Below, in pieces: positions 18,658 to 26,124 of a stretch of 38,692 nucleotides of DNA. The position numbers and the translations under genes are program-made. Each line of letters opens with the position of its first letter. The first letter of the stretch is position 1. Under the pieces are notes generated by a model. It did no database searches. It worked only from the letters and a program-made list of their open reading frames with translations, and was not told where the DNA came from. Source of the DNA: Paenibacillus tianmuensis (GTDB lineage: Bacteria; Bacillota; Bacilli; Paenibacillales; NBRC-103111); contig NZ_FMTT01000052.1 of the NCBI RefSeq assembly GCF_900100345.1, forward strand, positions 1-38,692, given 5' to 3'.

Positions 18658-20466
18658 TCAGTAGACATCTCGCTGATAACGTTTGTCTTGTTGCAATCGT
18701 GCCAAATACTCCGCGGCGGCCCCTGAGCTAAGTCCGCCCTCCCGCTCGATAATGGCGGCGAGAGCGGCATGAACGTCATGCGCCATGTGCTTTTCGTCTC
18801 CGCACACGTAGACGCTGGCCCCTTCCTGCAGCCACTGATACAATTCCTTGCCGTGTTCAAGAATGCGGTGCTGCACATAAATCTTCTCATCCGTATCGCG
18901 GGAGAACGCCACATCCATGCGGGTCAGCACGCCGTCTTTCAGCCAACGCTGCCACTCGACCTGATAAAGGAAATCCGTGGAGAAATGGCGGTCGCCGAAA
19001 AACAGCCACGTCTTGCCCTGCGCCCCGGTTTCTTCCCGTTCGCCCAAGAAGGCCCGGAACGGAGCTGCGCCTGTGCCGGGTCCGATCATGATGACCGGTG
19101 TATCCGGATTTTGCGGAAGCTTGAAGTTCGGGTTGTGCTGGATAAATACCGGCAGCGAATCACCCAGCTCCAAATGATCGGCGATATAAGTCGAGCATAC
19201 CCCGTATCGCTCTCGTTCGTGTGCTTCGTAGTGTACCTTTCGGACCGTGAGATGCACCTCGTCCGGGTACGCCTTCGGGCTGCTGGAAATGGAATAAAGA
19301 CGCGGCGGCAGCTTGCGAAGAATCGATACGAATGATTTGCCCGATACTCCCTTTAGCTGGTAATCCTGCACTAGATCCAGCAAATCCCGGTTTTTGACAT
19401 ACGCTCGAAGCTCTTGCTCACGTCCTGCCGCAAGCAGCTCCTGCAGGCCGCTATCCGGGAAGAGATTGGCCGCTTGCTCCAACAGCGGCTTTGTCAGAAC
19501 CGTAATTTCATAGTGGCTGGTCAAAGCTTCAAGCAGCGGGCGCTCGTTGCCGTTTTTATCGACCGGAACGAGCTCCTCCCGGTTCCAATCCATCGCCTGG
19601 ATCAGTTCGTCGACAAGTCTGGGATGATTTTTGGGATACACGCCCAAGCTGTCGCCCGGCTCATACTGGAGATTCGACCCTTCCAGCGAAATCTCCAGGT
19701 GACGCGTTTCCCGGTCCGATCCGCGTCCGTTCAGATTCAAATTTTCAAGCACTGCGGCTTGATATGGGTTCGTTCTCGAATATTCCGTCTGCTGCGTTTC
19801 GCTGCGGACAGTTGCTCCGCCGCCGCTTCCCAAGGACGGGGCCGCCGGGGCCTCGTTCAGAGAGGCCACGACGCGATCCATCCACTCCGCCGCGGAATCC
19901 TCAAAATCCACATCGCAGTCGACGCGTGCGGTAAGCCTTTTGCCTCCGAGCTCCTCAAGACGCTTATCGAAGTCCTTGCCCGTTTGGCAGAAAAATTCAT
20001 ACGAAGTGTCCCCCAGAGCCAATACGGAGTACCGCAAGCCTTCCAATTGCGGCGTTCTCTTGCTGTGCAGAAATTCATAGAAAGACAGCGCGTTGTCCGG
20101 CGGTTCGCCTTCCCCGTGCGTGCTCACCAGGATGAGCAGATTTTCAACCTTCTTAAGCGTATTCGGCTTGAAGTCGCTCATGGAGGAAAGCGTTGGCTGG
20201 AGGCCCTGCTCCTTCAGCTTTTCGCTCAGCTTCTTCGCCAGCTTCTGGCTGTTCCCGGTCTGGGACCCGAATAGTACCGTCACCTCTTTGGAGAGGGCCG
20301 GTTGGTTCACGGCCGGAGCAGACGCCGAAGCTTCGGTTTTGTGCAGAGCCGTCAAATAACCGCTCAGCCAAATCTTCTGCACCTCCGTCAGCGTAGGCAG
20401 CAAGCGGTTGAGAAGCTCCACTTGCTCTTGGTTAAAAGGACTGTTCATCACCTGTAATGTCAACAA
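18658..20466 (-). CDS. cysJ: Sulfite reductase (NADPH) flavoprotein alpha-component
   Basis: 602 residues. A flavodoxin domain lies at about 63-205 ([18 protein letters not shown] for [15 protein letters not shown]). An FAD-binding connecting domain follows ([26 protein letters not shown]), then an NADPH domain ([29 protein letters not shown]; final aromatic Tyr). It passes electrons from NADPH through FAD and FMN to CysI. The start is a TTG (20466 or the next one). The sequence beginning [20 protein letters not shown] matches the N-terminus of the Bacillus protein, and GAGGTG precedes it; the later ATG would cut conserved residues. First gene of cysJI, divergent from gntR. Confidence 0.96.
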   Translation of the reverse strand: MLTLQVMNSPFNQEQVELLNRLLPTLTEVQKIWLSGYLTALHKTEASASAPAVNQPALSKEVTVLFGSQTGNSQKLAKKLSEKLKEQGLQPTLSSMSDFKPNTLKKVENLLILVSTHGEGEPPDNALSFYEFLHSKRTPQLEGLRYSVLALGDTSYEFFCQTGKDFDKRLEELGGKRLTARVDCDVDFEDSAAEWMDRVVASLNEAPAAPSLGSGGGATVRSETQQTEYSRTNPYQAAVLENLNLNGRGSDRETRHLEISLEGSNLQYEPGDSLGVYPKNHPRLVDELIQAMDWNREELVPVDKNGNERPLLEALTSHYEITVLTKPLLEQAANLFPDSGLQELLAAGREQELRAYVKNRDLLDLVQDYQLKGVSGKSFVSILRKLPPRLYSISSSPKAYPDEVHLTVRKVHYEAHERERYGVCSTYIADHLELGDSLPVFIQHNPNFKLPQNPDTPVIMIGPGTGAAPFRAFLGEREETGAQGKTWLFFGDRHFSTDFLYQVEWQRWLKDGVLTRMDVAFSRDTDEKIYVQHRILEHGKELYQWLQEGASVYVCGDEKHMAHDVHAALAAIIEREGGLSSGAAAEYLARLQQDKRYQRDVY

Positions 20467-20491
20467 TATGCACCTCGCATAGGATGAAAAT

Positions 20492-20516
20492 AATTCCTAG
20501 TATTCTTATATAATTA
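20492..20516 (-). promoter_or_regulatory. Possible CymR-like box upstream of cysJ
   Basis: About 30 nt before the cysJ start the minus strand has TACTAGGAATT within an AT-rich stretch. It agrees with the GGAATT end of the Bacillus CymR operator consensus and with part of the upstream half, but not all fixed positions. CymR represses cysteine/sulfur genes in Firmicutes. This is weak pattern matching. Confidence 0.3.
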
Positions 20517-20644
20517 ATTTATTCTTATCTTCAAGCTATCATAGCCGGGTCAACGGATCAATTAAAAGGATTTTATAGCTTTTATTAGTTTTGCTGATAA
20601 ATCGCCGACCTTACCGGATCGCAAATAAATATTGCCCAAAAAGA

Positions 20645-20661
20645 CAATATCCGATATATTG
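20645..20661. promoter_or_regulatory. Dyad at the gntR start, candidate GntR operator
   Basis: CAATAT (20645-20650) and ATATTG (20656-20661) form an inverted repeat 6 bp before the regulator start codon. GntR/FadR-type proteins often autoregulate through such sites. No motif database was available to test it. Confidence 0.35.
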
Positions 20662-20666
20662 GTTTT

Positions 20667-21332
20667 ATGAAAAAAGAACTGATTAAACCCATTCAACGAC
20701 TGTCGTTAAGAGATGAAGTGTATCAAACTTTGAAAAAGTGGATTATCACCTTGGAACTGCATCCCGAGGAACGCTTGAGCGATAAAGAATTGGCGGAGAA
20801 ATTCGGCATTAGCCGCACGCCTGTCAGGGAAGCGCTCAAAAGGCTCGAAGATGAAGGCTTGGTCGCATCCCTTCCGGGATCGTCCACTTACGTAGCACCA
20901 TTAAATGTAACGGAGGCGAAGCACGCGTTTACGGTAGTCGCCGTCTTACACGCTTTAGCGGCAAGGCTCGCATGTCCTGTTTTGAAGGAAGCGGATCTTC
21001 AAACGCTTGAGGCAAGCAATAACGCTTTACAGCTAGCGATTGAACAAGGCGACGTGATTCAGGCCATCGAGGCGGATACGCATTTTCACAAGGTTTTCTT
21101 AGATGCAGCGGGGAATCCTGAGATCGTACTGGCGCTGGAACGCAGCATCCCCAAAATTCAACGATTGGAGATTTCCCAATTTAATACCTTGAAAGGGTTA
21201 TATTCCGTGGAGCAGCACAATCACATGATTGCCGCTTGCCGAAATGGGGAGTATGAGAAGGTTGTCCGACTTGTCGAAGAGAACTGGCTAAGCCTCGGCG
21301 AGCTGCTAACCCAACCCACGGAGCCGAGGTGA
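20667..21332 (+). CDS. GntR family regulator (FCD domain)
   Basis: 221 residues, the usual size of the FadR/FCD branch. A winged helix lies at about 14-75 with LRDEVYQTLKKWI, ELAEKFGISRTPVREALKRLEDEGL and a beta-hairpin. The helical FCD effector domain follows; DTHFHKVFLDAAGNPEI and EQHNHMIAACRNGEYE supply the conserved Asp/His metal-site residues. It probably binds an organic acid or similar metabolite. The transporter gene starts 6 nt after its stop, so the two form an operon that GntR likely controls. Divergent from cysJI with 200 bp between starts, so co-regulation of cysJI is possible but unproven. The Shine-Dalgarno before ATG is weak. Confidence 0.92.
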   Translation: MKKELIKPIQRLSLRDEVYQTLKKWIITLELHPEERLSDKELAEKFGISRTPVREALKRLEDEGLVASLPGSSTYVAPLNVTEAKHAFTVVAVLHALAARLACPVLKEADLQTLEASNNALQLAIEQGDVIQAIEADTHFHKVFLDAAGNPEIVLALERSIPKIQRLEISQFNTLKGLYSVEQHNHMIAACRNGEYEKVVRLVEENWLSLGELLTQPTEPR

Positions 21333-21338
21333 GTTCAG

Positions 21339-22322
21339 TTGAAGCCCATTTGGATCGGGGTATGTTCAGCCTTCTTTTTTGCTTCTACCTTTGTTCTCAA
21401 TGCCTCGATGGAGCTGTCCGGCGGAAGTTGGATTTGGAGCGCTTCGCTGCGGTACCTCTTCATGCTTCCGCTGCTCTTGGGCGTGGTACTGGCTAGAAAA
21501 AACCTGCGTCCGCTCTTAACGGAAATGAGAAAACAACCTGGAACGTGGTTATTGTGGGGAACTGTGGGTTTCGGATTATTCTATGCTCTCTTATGCTTTG
21601 CAGCCGCTTATTCCCCCGGTTGGCTGATTGCCGGCACATGGCAAATGACGATTATCTCGGGCACTTTGCTTGCGCCGTTATTTTGGGAGACGGTACATAC
21701 CGACAAGGGCCCCCTACAAATCAGAGGGAAAATTCCCGTTAAAGGTCTAATCATGTCACTCCTCATCCTGCTAGGGATTATTCTCATGCAGATGGAGCAT
21801 GCCAAGCGCCTTTCCTTGGAAAGTTTATTGCTGGGAGTGATCCCTGTGCTGATCGCGTCGTATGCCTATCCTTTGGGTAATCGCAAAATGATGGAGCTCT
21901 GCGAAGGGCGCTTGGATACTTTTCAGAGGGTATTGGGAATGACGATTGCAAGTCTGCCTTTCTGGGTAGTCGTTTCCTTGTATGGCTTGTCTACCGTAGG
22001 ATTGCCGAGCAAGGAGCAGAGCTTTCAAGCTTTGCTGGTTGCCTTGTTTTCCGGCGTCGTGGCCACGGTCCTCTTCTTCAAAGCAACGGATATGGTGCGG
22101 GGAAATATGCGGAAGCTAGCTTCGGTTGAAGCAACGCAATCGATGGAAGTCCTTTTCGCCTTAGCCGGGGAGCTGGTGTTTTTGTCGATCCCCCTGCCCT
22201 CGCTTTTATCTTGGTGCGGGATGATTGTCGTTGTTCTTGGTATGATTTTGCATAGTTATGTAGCGAATAAACAAGAGGAGAGGCATTTTAAGCAGTCGGC
22301 GGCGCTGAGTGAAAGGGGATGA
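21339..22322 (+). CDS. DMT-superfamily transporter (EmrE-like, PF13536 type)
   Basis: 327 residues with about ten hydrophobic helices (for example WIGVCSAFFFASTFVLNAS at the start and LPSLLSWCGMIVVVLGMIL at the end). The sequence ISGTLLAPLFWE and the internal two-fold repeat fit the 'putative multidrug resistance efflux transporter' group of the drug/metabolite superfamily. Translation starts at TTG 21339 after GAGGTGAG, which overlaps the end of gntR. The pairing with a GntR/FCD regulator suggests a regulated metabolite exporter. A strong terminator follows. The substrate is unknown. Confidence 0.87.
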   Translation: MKPIWIGVCSAFFFASTFVLNASMELSGGSWIWSASLRYLFMLPLLLGVVLARKNLRPLLTEMRKQPGTWLLWGTVGFGLFYALLCFAAAYSPGWLIAGTWQMTIISGTLLAPLFWETVHTDKGPLQIRGKIPVKGLIMSLLILLGIILMQMEHAKRLSLESLLLGVIPVLIASYAYPLGNRKMMELCEGRLDTFQRVLGMTIASLPFWVVVSLYGLSTVGLPSKEQSFQALLVALFSGVVATVLFFKATDMVRGNMRKLASVEATQSMEVLFALAGELVFLSIPLPSLLSWCGMIVVVLGMILHSYVANKQEERHFKQSAALSERG

Positions 22323-22328
22323 GGTGAA

Positions 22329-22375
22329 TATCGCCGTCCAACTCCGACAGAGCGAGTGAACGGCGATAATTTTTC
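22329..22375 (+). terminator. Rho-independent terminator of gntR-transporter operon
   Basis: TATCGCCGT (22329-22337) pairs with ACGGCGATA (22360-22368), followed by ATTTTTC. Confidence 0.85.
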
Positions 22376-22386
22376 ATCCCGCATGG

Positions 22387-22827
22387 CTAGGGGGTCATTT
22401 CTTCCAGCACCCTGCCTAACCGGTCGAGGTTCTGTTCATTAGCTTCAGTACAGAATGCCTTGACTCGTTCGAATTCCTCGGTTATCTTGAAAAGCTGACG
22501 GAAAATAACTTTGGTACGGCCCTCCAGGTTCTCGAAAGTTGCCGTTATCCGAAATTCGTGACCGGATAGATGGTCAAGCACGATCCGCTCAAGCGGTACG
22601 ATCTCAACAAAGACGTTATGGTTCGGGTAATCCGTGCCATCCGGTCCATGCATGGTGAATCGCCACGTGCCGCCCGGTCTGATATCGCACTCGTGAAATG
22701 TATTCGTGAAGCCATGCGGCCCCCACCAACGAGCGAGCAAGTCAGGGGTTATCCAAGCCCGAAATACAAGCTCCCGCGGCACATCGAACTCGCGTGAGGA
22801 GATAATTTCATTTTTACCCATTGTCAT
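22387..22827 (-). CDS. SRPBCC/AHSA1-domain protein (second of pair)
   Basis: 146 residues from ATG 22827, chosen because GAGGGTG lies 7 nt upstream; the longer frame to 22917 only runs through the previous gene. It is a full-length AHSA1-like START-fold domain. The N-terminal block SREFDVPRELVFRAWITPD and RWWGPHGFTNTFHECDIRPGG are typical, and VFVEIVPLERIVLDH and MTP at the end match the family. It has a hydrophobic ligand cavity and no clear catalytic residues. It overlaps the preceding AHSA1 gene by 14 nt, so translation is probably coupled. Last gene of the merR operon. Confidence 0.88.
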   Translation of the reverse strand: MTMGKNEIISSREFDVPRELVFRAWITPDLLARWWGPHGFTNTFHECDIRPGGTWRFTMHGPDGTDYPNHNVFVEIVPLERIVLDHLSGHEFRITATFENLEGRTKVIFRQLFKITEEFERVKAFCTEANEQNLDRLGRVLEEMTP

Positions 22828-23272
22828 GATTTTCACCCTCTTCAAAGACCTTGCCAAGCGCGTCCAGCATGAGATGGGTACCGTGCTCCCGTATTTCTGG
22901 CGTATCGTGTCCGTCAAAGTATGCCCCTTGCTCCGTAAAAATGAGTTTCGTGCCGCCCTCCAGCTTGATCAGCTCGACCGTTGTATTCGAGACGGAGACG
23001 CGTGTGCTGCTGGAATCCAGGGTGTACGTATAGACAATGCGCTGCTCCGGAACAATTTCCTGGTAACTGGCATCGAACGTAAACACCGGCCCTTCCGGCG
23101 GCCCGCCGCTGCTGTACTCGCGCCCGCCAACCCGAAAGTCGAAGATCTCCGGCTTCGAAAACCACTTGGCTTTGGCAACCGGGTCAGCCCAGGCTTGATA
23201 AACCCGCTCCGGCGAGGCGGCATAGGTCCGCTCGACGACGAAGGTCGCATGCTTGACAAATCGTTCATTCAT
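22814..23272 (-). CDS. SRPBCC/AHSA1-domain protein (first of pair)
   Basis: 152 residues. AHSA1-like START-fold domain with TFVVERTYAASPERVYQAWA, KAKWFSKPEIFDFRVGG, SYQEIVPEQRIVYTYTL and GTKLIFTEQGAYFDG. It is related to but clearly distinct from the next gene, so the duplication is old. Its ATG overlaps the merR stop in an ATGA arrangement, implying coupled translation. Such SRPBCC proteins bind small hydrophobic molecules; with a MerR regulator, a role in sensing or modifying a toxic compound is an inference. Confidence 0.9.
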   Translation of the reverse strand: MNERFVKHATFVVERTYAASPERVYQAWADPVAKAKWFSKPEIFDFRVGGREYSSGGPPEGPVFTFDASYQEIVPEQRIVYTYTLDSSSTRVSVSNTTVELIKLEGGTKLIFTEQGAYFDGHDTPEIREHGTHLMLDALGKVFEEGENHDNG

Positions 23273-23775
23273 TGATTTTCCTCCTTAGGTTTCGGCATTC
23301 CTTTCTCCTCGGCCAGAAAGTCCCCCAACAGATCCAGGTTTCGCTCCCAAATCGTTTGCCGCTCAATGACCAGCTTCTCAAATGACATTTTCATCGCTTG
23401 CAGAAGACTCGTGAAATCTTCTATCGTTACTTGCGCCTTGCCCTGCATAAGCTTGGATACATGTTCGAGCTGCTCTAATAATTTCTGCTGCAGCTTGATC
23501 TGTTCTTTGATTCGGTTGATCTGCAAGTTGACGATCTCAAGCGGACTGATTTGCCCGCCGGTTAAAACCGATTTAATCTCCTCAAGAGATAGCCCCAGCT
23601 CCTTAAGCGATAAAATCTGGTGCAAACGCGCCAGGTCCGATTCATTGTACAGCCTGTGGCCGGATTCCGTATGTTCCGACGGAGAGAACAGCCCAATTTG
23701 ATCATAAAAACGCAAGGTTCGTACGGTAAGCCCCGTCAGATTGGCGAGGTCTCCGATCTTCCAATATGTCTTCAT
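23269..23775 (-). CDS. MerR family transcriptional regulator
   Basis: 168 residues. A winged helix lies at about 1-75 (WKIGDLANLTGLTVRTLRFY, IGLFSPSEHTESGHRLYNESD). A long dimerisation coiled coil (about 80-125) and a C-terminal helical extension follow. There are no metal-binding cysteines, so this is not a heavy-metal regulator and is more like the TipA/BmrR/MtA organic-ligand group, but without a large effector domain. The downstream AHSA1 proteins may supply the ligand-binding function. The promoter at 23820-23850 has the 19-bp MerR spacer. First gene of a three-gene operon. Confidence 0.92.
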   Translation of the reverse strand: MKTYWKIGDLANLTGLTVRTLRFYDQIGLFSPSEHTESGHRLYNESDLARLHQILSLKELGLSLEEIKSVLTGGQISPLEIVNLQINRIKEQIKLQQKLLEQLEHVSKLMQGKAQVTIEDFTSLLQAMKMSFEKLVIERQTIWERNLDLLGDFLAEEKGMPKPKEENQ

Positions 23776-23819
23776 TCATCATCTCCACTCTTTGACGCCA
23801 GCTTTCTACCGGTAGCTTC

Positions 23820-23850
23820 ATTATAAAACCTTACGTTACGTAAGGTGCAA
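23820..23850 (-). promoter_or_regulatory. MerR-type promoter with 19-bp spacer and palindrome
   Basis: On the minus strand TTGCAC (23845-23850) and a perfect TATAAT (23820-23825) are 19 bp apart, the long spacer that MerR proteins correct by DNA distortion. An inverted repeat ACCTTACG...CGTAAGGT (23828-23846) fills the spacer. It drives the merR-AHSA1-AHSA1 operon, so the regulator controls its own operon. Confidence 0.85.
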
Positions 23851-24042
23851 GCATAATTGTTCCGTTCTATTGTGGAATTTTTTTGTAGTTCATCGGTGAA
23901 AAATGCGAAAGGAGCCTGCCGCGGCGTGGCACCCTTACTAAAGGTCGGTCACATGTCCTTGCAAAATGGTTTGTTCGTTATTTAGAAAATGTTCAGAACA
24001 ACATGGTACGCTTATACAAAATTAGAAAGGACAGTGAGCTTA

Positions 24043-24289
24043 CACGTGAAGACTTACTTCGAAGAGATGCGCAAACTTAGCCACGACGACGAAATGAGAT
24101 ACAAGCTTCTGATCCAGGGAGTCAAGCGGGTATTGGAAGAGCGCAAGCGGGGACGTAATAAACTCATGGAAGTTTTTAAAAGGACATGCAGGCCGCGAAG
24201 TGGTCATTAGCAGAACCAAAATGAATGCGGCGAAACCATGCAAGATTGAAGTTACAGTTCAGCGGCTTGAGGCGGAGGGGCGGGTCTGA
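24043..24289 (+). pseudogene. Unrecognised small gene broken by a frameshift
   Basis: The first frame gives VKTYFEEMRKLSHDDEMRYK, then VKRVLEERKRGRNKLMEV; it then runs into other sequence. Shifting frame at the T-run at 24173-24177 continues as LKGHAGREVVISRTKMNAAK and EVTVQRLEAEGRV to TGA 24287-24289. Both halves look coding (charged, helical, no stops). Removing one T would restore a single protein of about 80 residues. I do not recognise the family, and the upstream start is uncertain (GTG 24043, or upstream to 23989). Confidence 0.4.
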
Positions 24290-24303
24290 TAGGCTGGATG
24301 CTA

Positions 24304-24335
24304 GGGCGAACAAGGCCATTTAGGCCACTTCGCCC
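24304..24335. terminator. Hairpin downstream of the broken gene
   Basis: GGGCGAA/TTCGCCC (24304-24310/24329-24335) encloses an inner GGCC/GGCC pairing. It lies 15 nt after the frameshifted gene. No T tract follows, so it may be an RNA structure and not an intrinsic terminator. A second smaller repeat GAATCC/GGATTC (24366-24388) lies between it and the SUKH gene. Confidence 0.4.
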
Positions 24336-24423
24336 ATCGCAGGAGCATCGGGCCCGGCATATGACGAATCCCCGTTGTTGAAGGATTCATTCCCCTTTCT
24401 GATATGATCGATCATCTATTATG

Positions 24424-25161
24424 TTATGAAATCGTTTCGCACCCTTTCGACAAGAGCCATTGCTCTATAACGGCAACCGCCTGTTGTGCATCCTTTTCAT
24501 AGAAGACGGCCACCTCAGTCTGGTAAGCATAATTCAATCGTACATAGCCACCCAGTTGCCGGTAAAACAGGAAGCAAGCATATGGGGTTTCAATGGACAA
24601 ATCCGGTGGAAAATCCGCTCGGCACACTCCGGCCAGCTCGGGCAACGAAAGCTGGTCCTGCCCTGGCGGCAAACGCAAAAAGAGATGGCTCCGAGTGCCC
24701 GTCCACGGTTCATAATAGACAGCTTCCTTTGGGCTGCTTCCATATACCTGATGGTATATTTCGTCCAGAACCAAAGCGTATATCCCTTCGTCTTCCTGCT
24801 CCCGTGTCTGAAGCGAAATGGCCTTTACGTGCTCCGCATGCCGAGGCAGCCAGAGTAACCCAGCCGTCTGGGGATGTACCGCCAGAAAATCGCCGTCCAC
24901 CGTCGTACCTATCGCGATACACTCGCCGATCTGTTGCTCAGTAATGGGGCTGTCTTCGTCAAACTCCCATAACCCGTACCCAGCAAAAGGTTTCAGCACC
25001 TCCGAATCAGGCAGTTCGACATTTATCCACCCTCTGTAAGTCCCTTCACCAAATCGCCGCAAAAACCGAAGGTAGCCTAGTGGATAAATAGCGGCGTCTT
25101 CCTTAGCAAGCGCTTGGTTTTGGCCCTCAGACAGCGGCTTTTGCCGAGATACGATATACAT
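24424..25161 (-). CDS. SMI1/KNR4 (SUKH) family protein
   Basis: 245 residues. The N-terminal part contains IYPLGYLRFLRRFGEGTYRG, then GLWEFDEDSPITEQQIGECI, GDFLAVHP and LLWLPRH, which is the SUKH beta-alpha layout (about 25-150). The C-terminal part is less familiar. SUKH proteins often act as immunity proteins against nuclease or deaminase toxins in contact-dependent systems. No toxin gene is visible beside it, so it is an orphan immunity-like protein or a housekeeping SUKH. GGGGGAG precedes ATG 25161. Confidence 0.75.
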   Translation of the reverse strand: MYIVSRQKPLSEGQNQALAKEDAAIYPLGYLRFLRRFGEGTYRGWINVELPDSEVLKPFAGYGLWEFDEDSPITEQQIGECIAIGTTVDGDFLAVHPQTAGLLWLPRHAEHVKAISLQTREQEDEGIYALVLDEIYHQVYGSSPKEAVYYEPWTGTRSHLFLRLPPGQDQLSLPELAGVCRADFPPDLSIETPYACFLFYRQLGGYVRLNYAYQTEVAVFYEKDAQQAVAVIEQWLLSKGCETIS

Positions 25162-25413
25162 GAATACTCCCCCTGTTTTCTGGACGATCTTCCCTAAATA
25201 AACCTCTATATTAAAGTGACTAACCTATCCAGATCATGGACGTTTGAGCCCCACTTAATAACAAAAAGAGAGGTCCTAGCTAGGTCAATGACTTTTTTGT
25301 ACATAGGCAAAATAGAAGTGGAAAATGCTATGCCGCAAACATCGCGAGGTCGTACCTTTCAATTTTGCCATACAAAATGATAGTTGATGAGTGATACGGT
25401 TGTTGTCGTTCTT
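25162..25413. other. Gene-free stretch with inverted repeats
   Basis: No convincing coding region. It contains the 10-bp palindrome CCTAGCTAGG (about 25275-25284). A looser inverted repeat, TTTGTACATAGGCAAAAT near 25297-25313, faces ATTTTGCCATACAAAA near 25363-25378, enclosing about 50 bp. This could be a small decayed mobile element or an RNA hairpin. Confidence 0.3.
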
Positions 25414-25959
25414 CTATATTGTTATCCCATACACCGATTGTATCGGTTTAAATAAAAAACTACAAATGGTCGAAGGCATCCAAATGAAAATCCCGCTGTT
25501 CCAGAACACATTCTTTTGCTCCATCAACTGCTTGGCCCGTTCCGCGGGAGGCTTCTCGATAAAAGCTTTCGCCGCAAGCGCGCGCCCTTCTTCCGTCGGT
25601 TCTTCCGTCAGGATATAGCCATAGCCGGTTTCCGGACGAGTCGGCACAATGCCCAGGGTGACGATGGAGCAGCCCGAAGGGGCGATGCTCTCCGCTTGCT
25701 TCAGCGCTTCCCACAGGCTGTCTCCTTCCGGAATGTATTGGTCGGACGGGGTCGTGACCAGTACGTCATCCTCGCCTTTTTGCAAAAAATGCAACGCCGA
25801 CAAGGCGATACAAGGAGCGGTATCTTTCGGTTCGGGTTCCAATAGGATATGTTCGCCCTTCAGTTCGGGAAGCTGTTCGCGAACCATGTCGCTGTATTGC
25901 TTGATCGTTAAGACATAAATGGACGTACTCGGCACATATTGCGTTCCGGATTCTGTCAC
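25414..25959 (-). pseudogene. Mannose-1-phosphate guanylyltransferase (ManC) internal fragment
   Basis: The segment YVLTIKQYSDMVREQLPELK, EHILLEPEPKDTAPCIALSA, VTTPSDQYI, RPETGYGYI and AFIEKPP...NVFWNSGIFIWM is the central nucleotidyltransferase region of ManC/GMP. The N-terminal GGxGxRLWPLS nucleotide-binding motif is missing. After FIWMPSTI the sequence diverges into unrelated residues and a stop, so the C-terminal half is lost too. The open frame may start at GTG 25959 but has no good Shine-Dalgarno. The fragment sits directly against the ribose operon control region. Confidence 0.8.
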
Positions 25960-26003
25960 AAAAAAGAGGTTGATTCCTTTCCCGCGGAGTGCTATATTGT
26001 ATG

Positions 26004-26017
26004 TGTAACCGATACCA
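26004..26017. promoter_or_regulatory. cre/LacI-type operator 1 upstream of rbsR
   Basis: TGTAACCGATACCA agrees with the Firmicute cre consensus TGWNANCGNTNWCA at every fixed position except one W. LacI-family proteins RbsR and CcpA both bind sites of this form. It lies 87 bp before the second copy. Confidence 0.65.
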
Positions 26018-26090
26018 TATTTTTAATCATATGAGAATTTTATCACTTATAAAATGCAATGGAATCATCGGAAATTTTTTTTAATCAATA

Positions 26091-26104
26091 TGTAACCGGT
26101 ACCA
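26091..26104. promoter_or_regulatory. cre/LacI-type operator 2 upstream of rbsR
   Basis: TGTAACCGGTACCA differs from site 1 by one base and has the same single departure from the cre consensus. It lies 20 bp before the rbsR start codon. The shared unusual C suggests that both are sites for the local RbsR, with CcpA as alternative. Confidence 0.7.
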
Positions 26105-26124
26105 CATGACAGGGGTGAAGAAGT

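Noticed and set aside
19414..20274. 286-codon plus-strand open frame opposite cysJ
   Set aside because: Antisense shadow of a fully conserved cysJ reading frame.
22827..22917. 30-residue N-terminal extension of the second AHSA1 protein
   Set aside because: It lies wholly inside the preceding gene, lacks family similarity, and ATG 22827 has its own Shine-Dalgarno.
24169..24183. Programmed frameshift at GTTTTTAAAAGG
   Set aside because: The required change is +1, and the sequence does not fit a -1 slippery heptamer in the reading frame; a simple indel is more likely.
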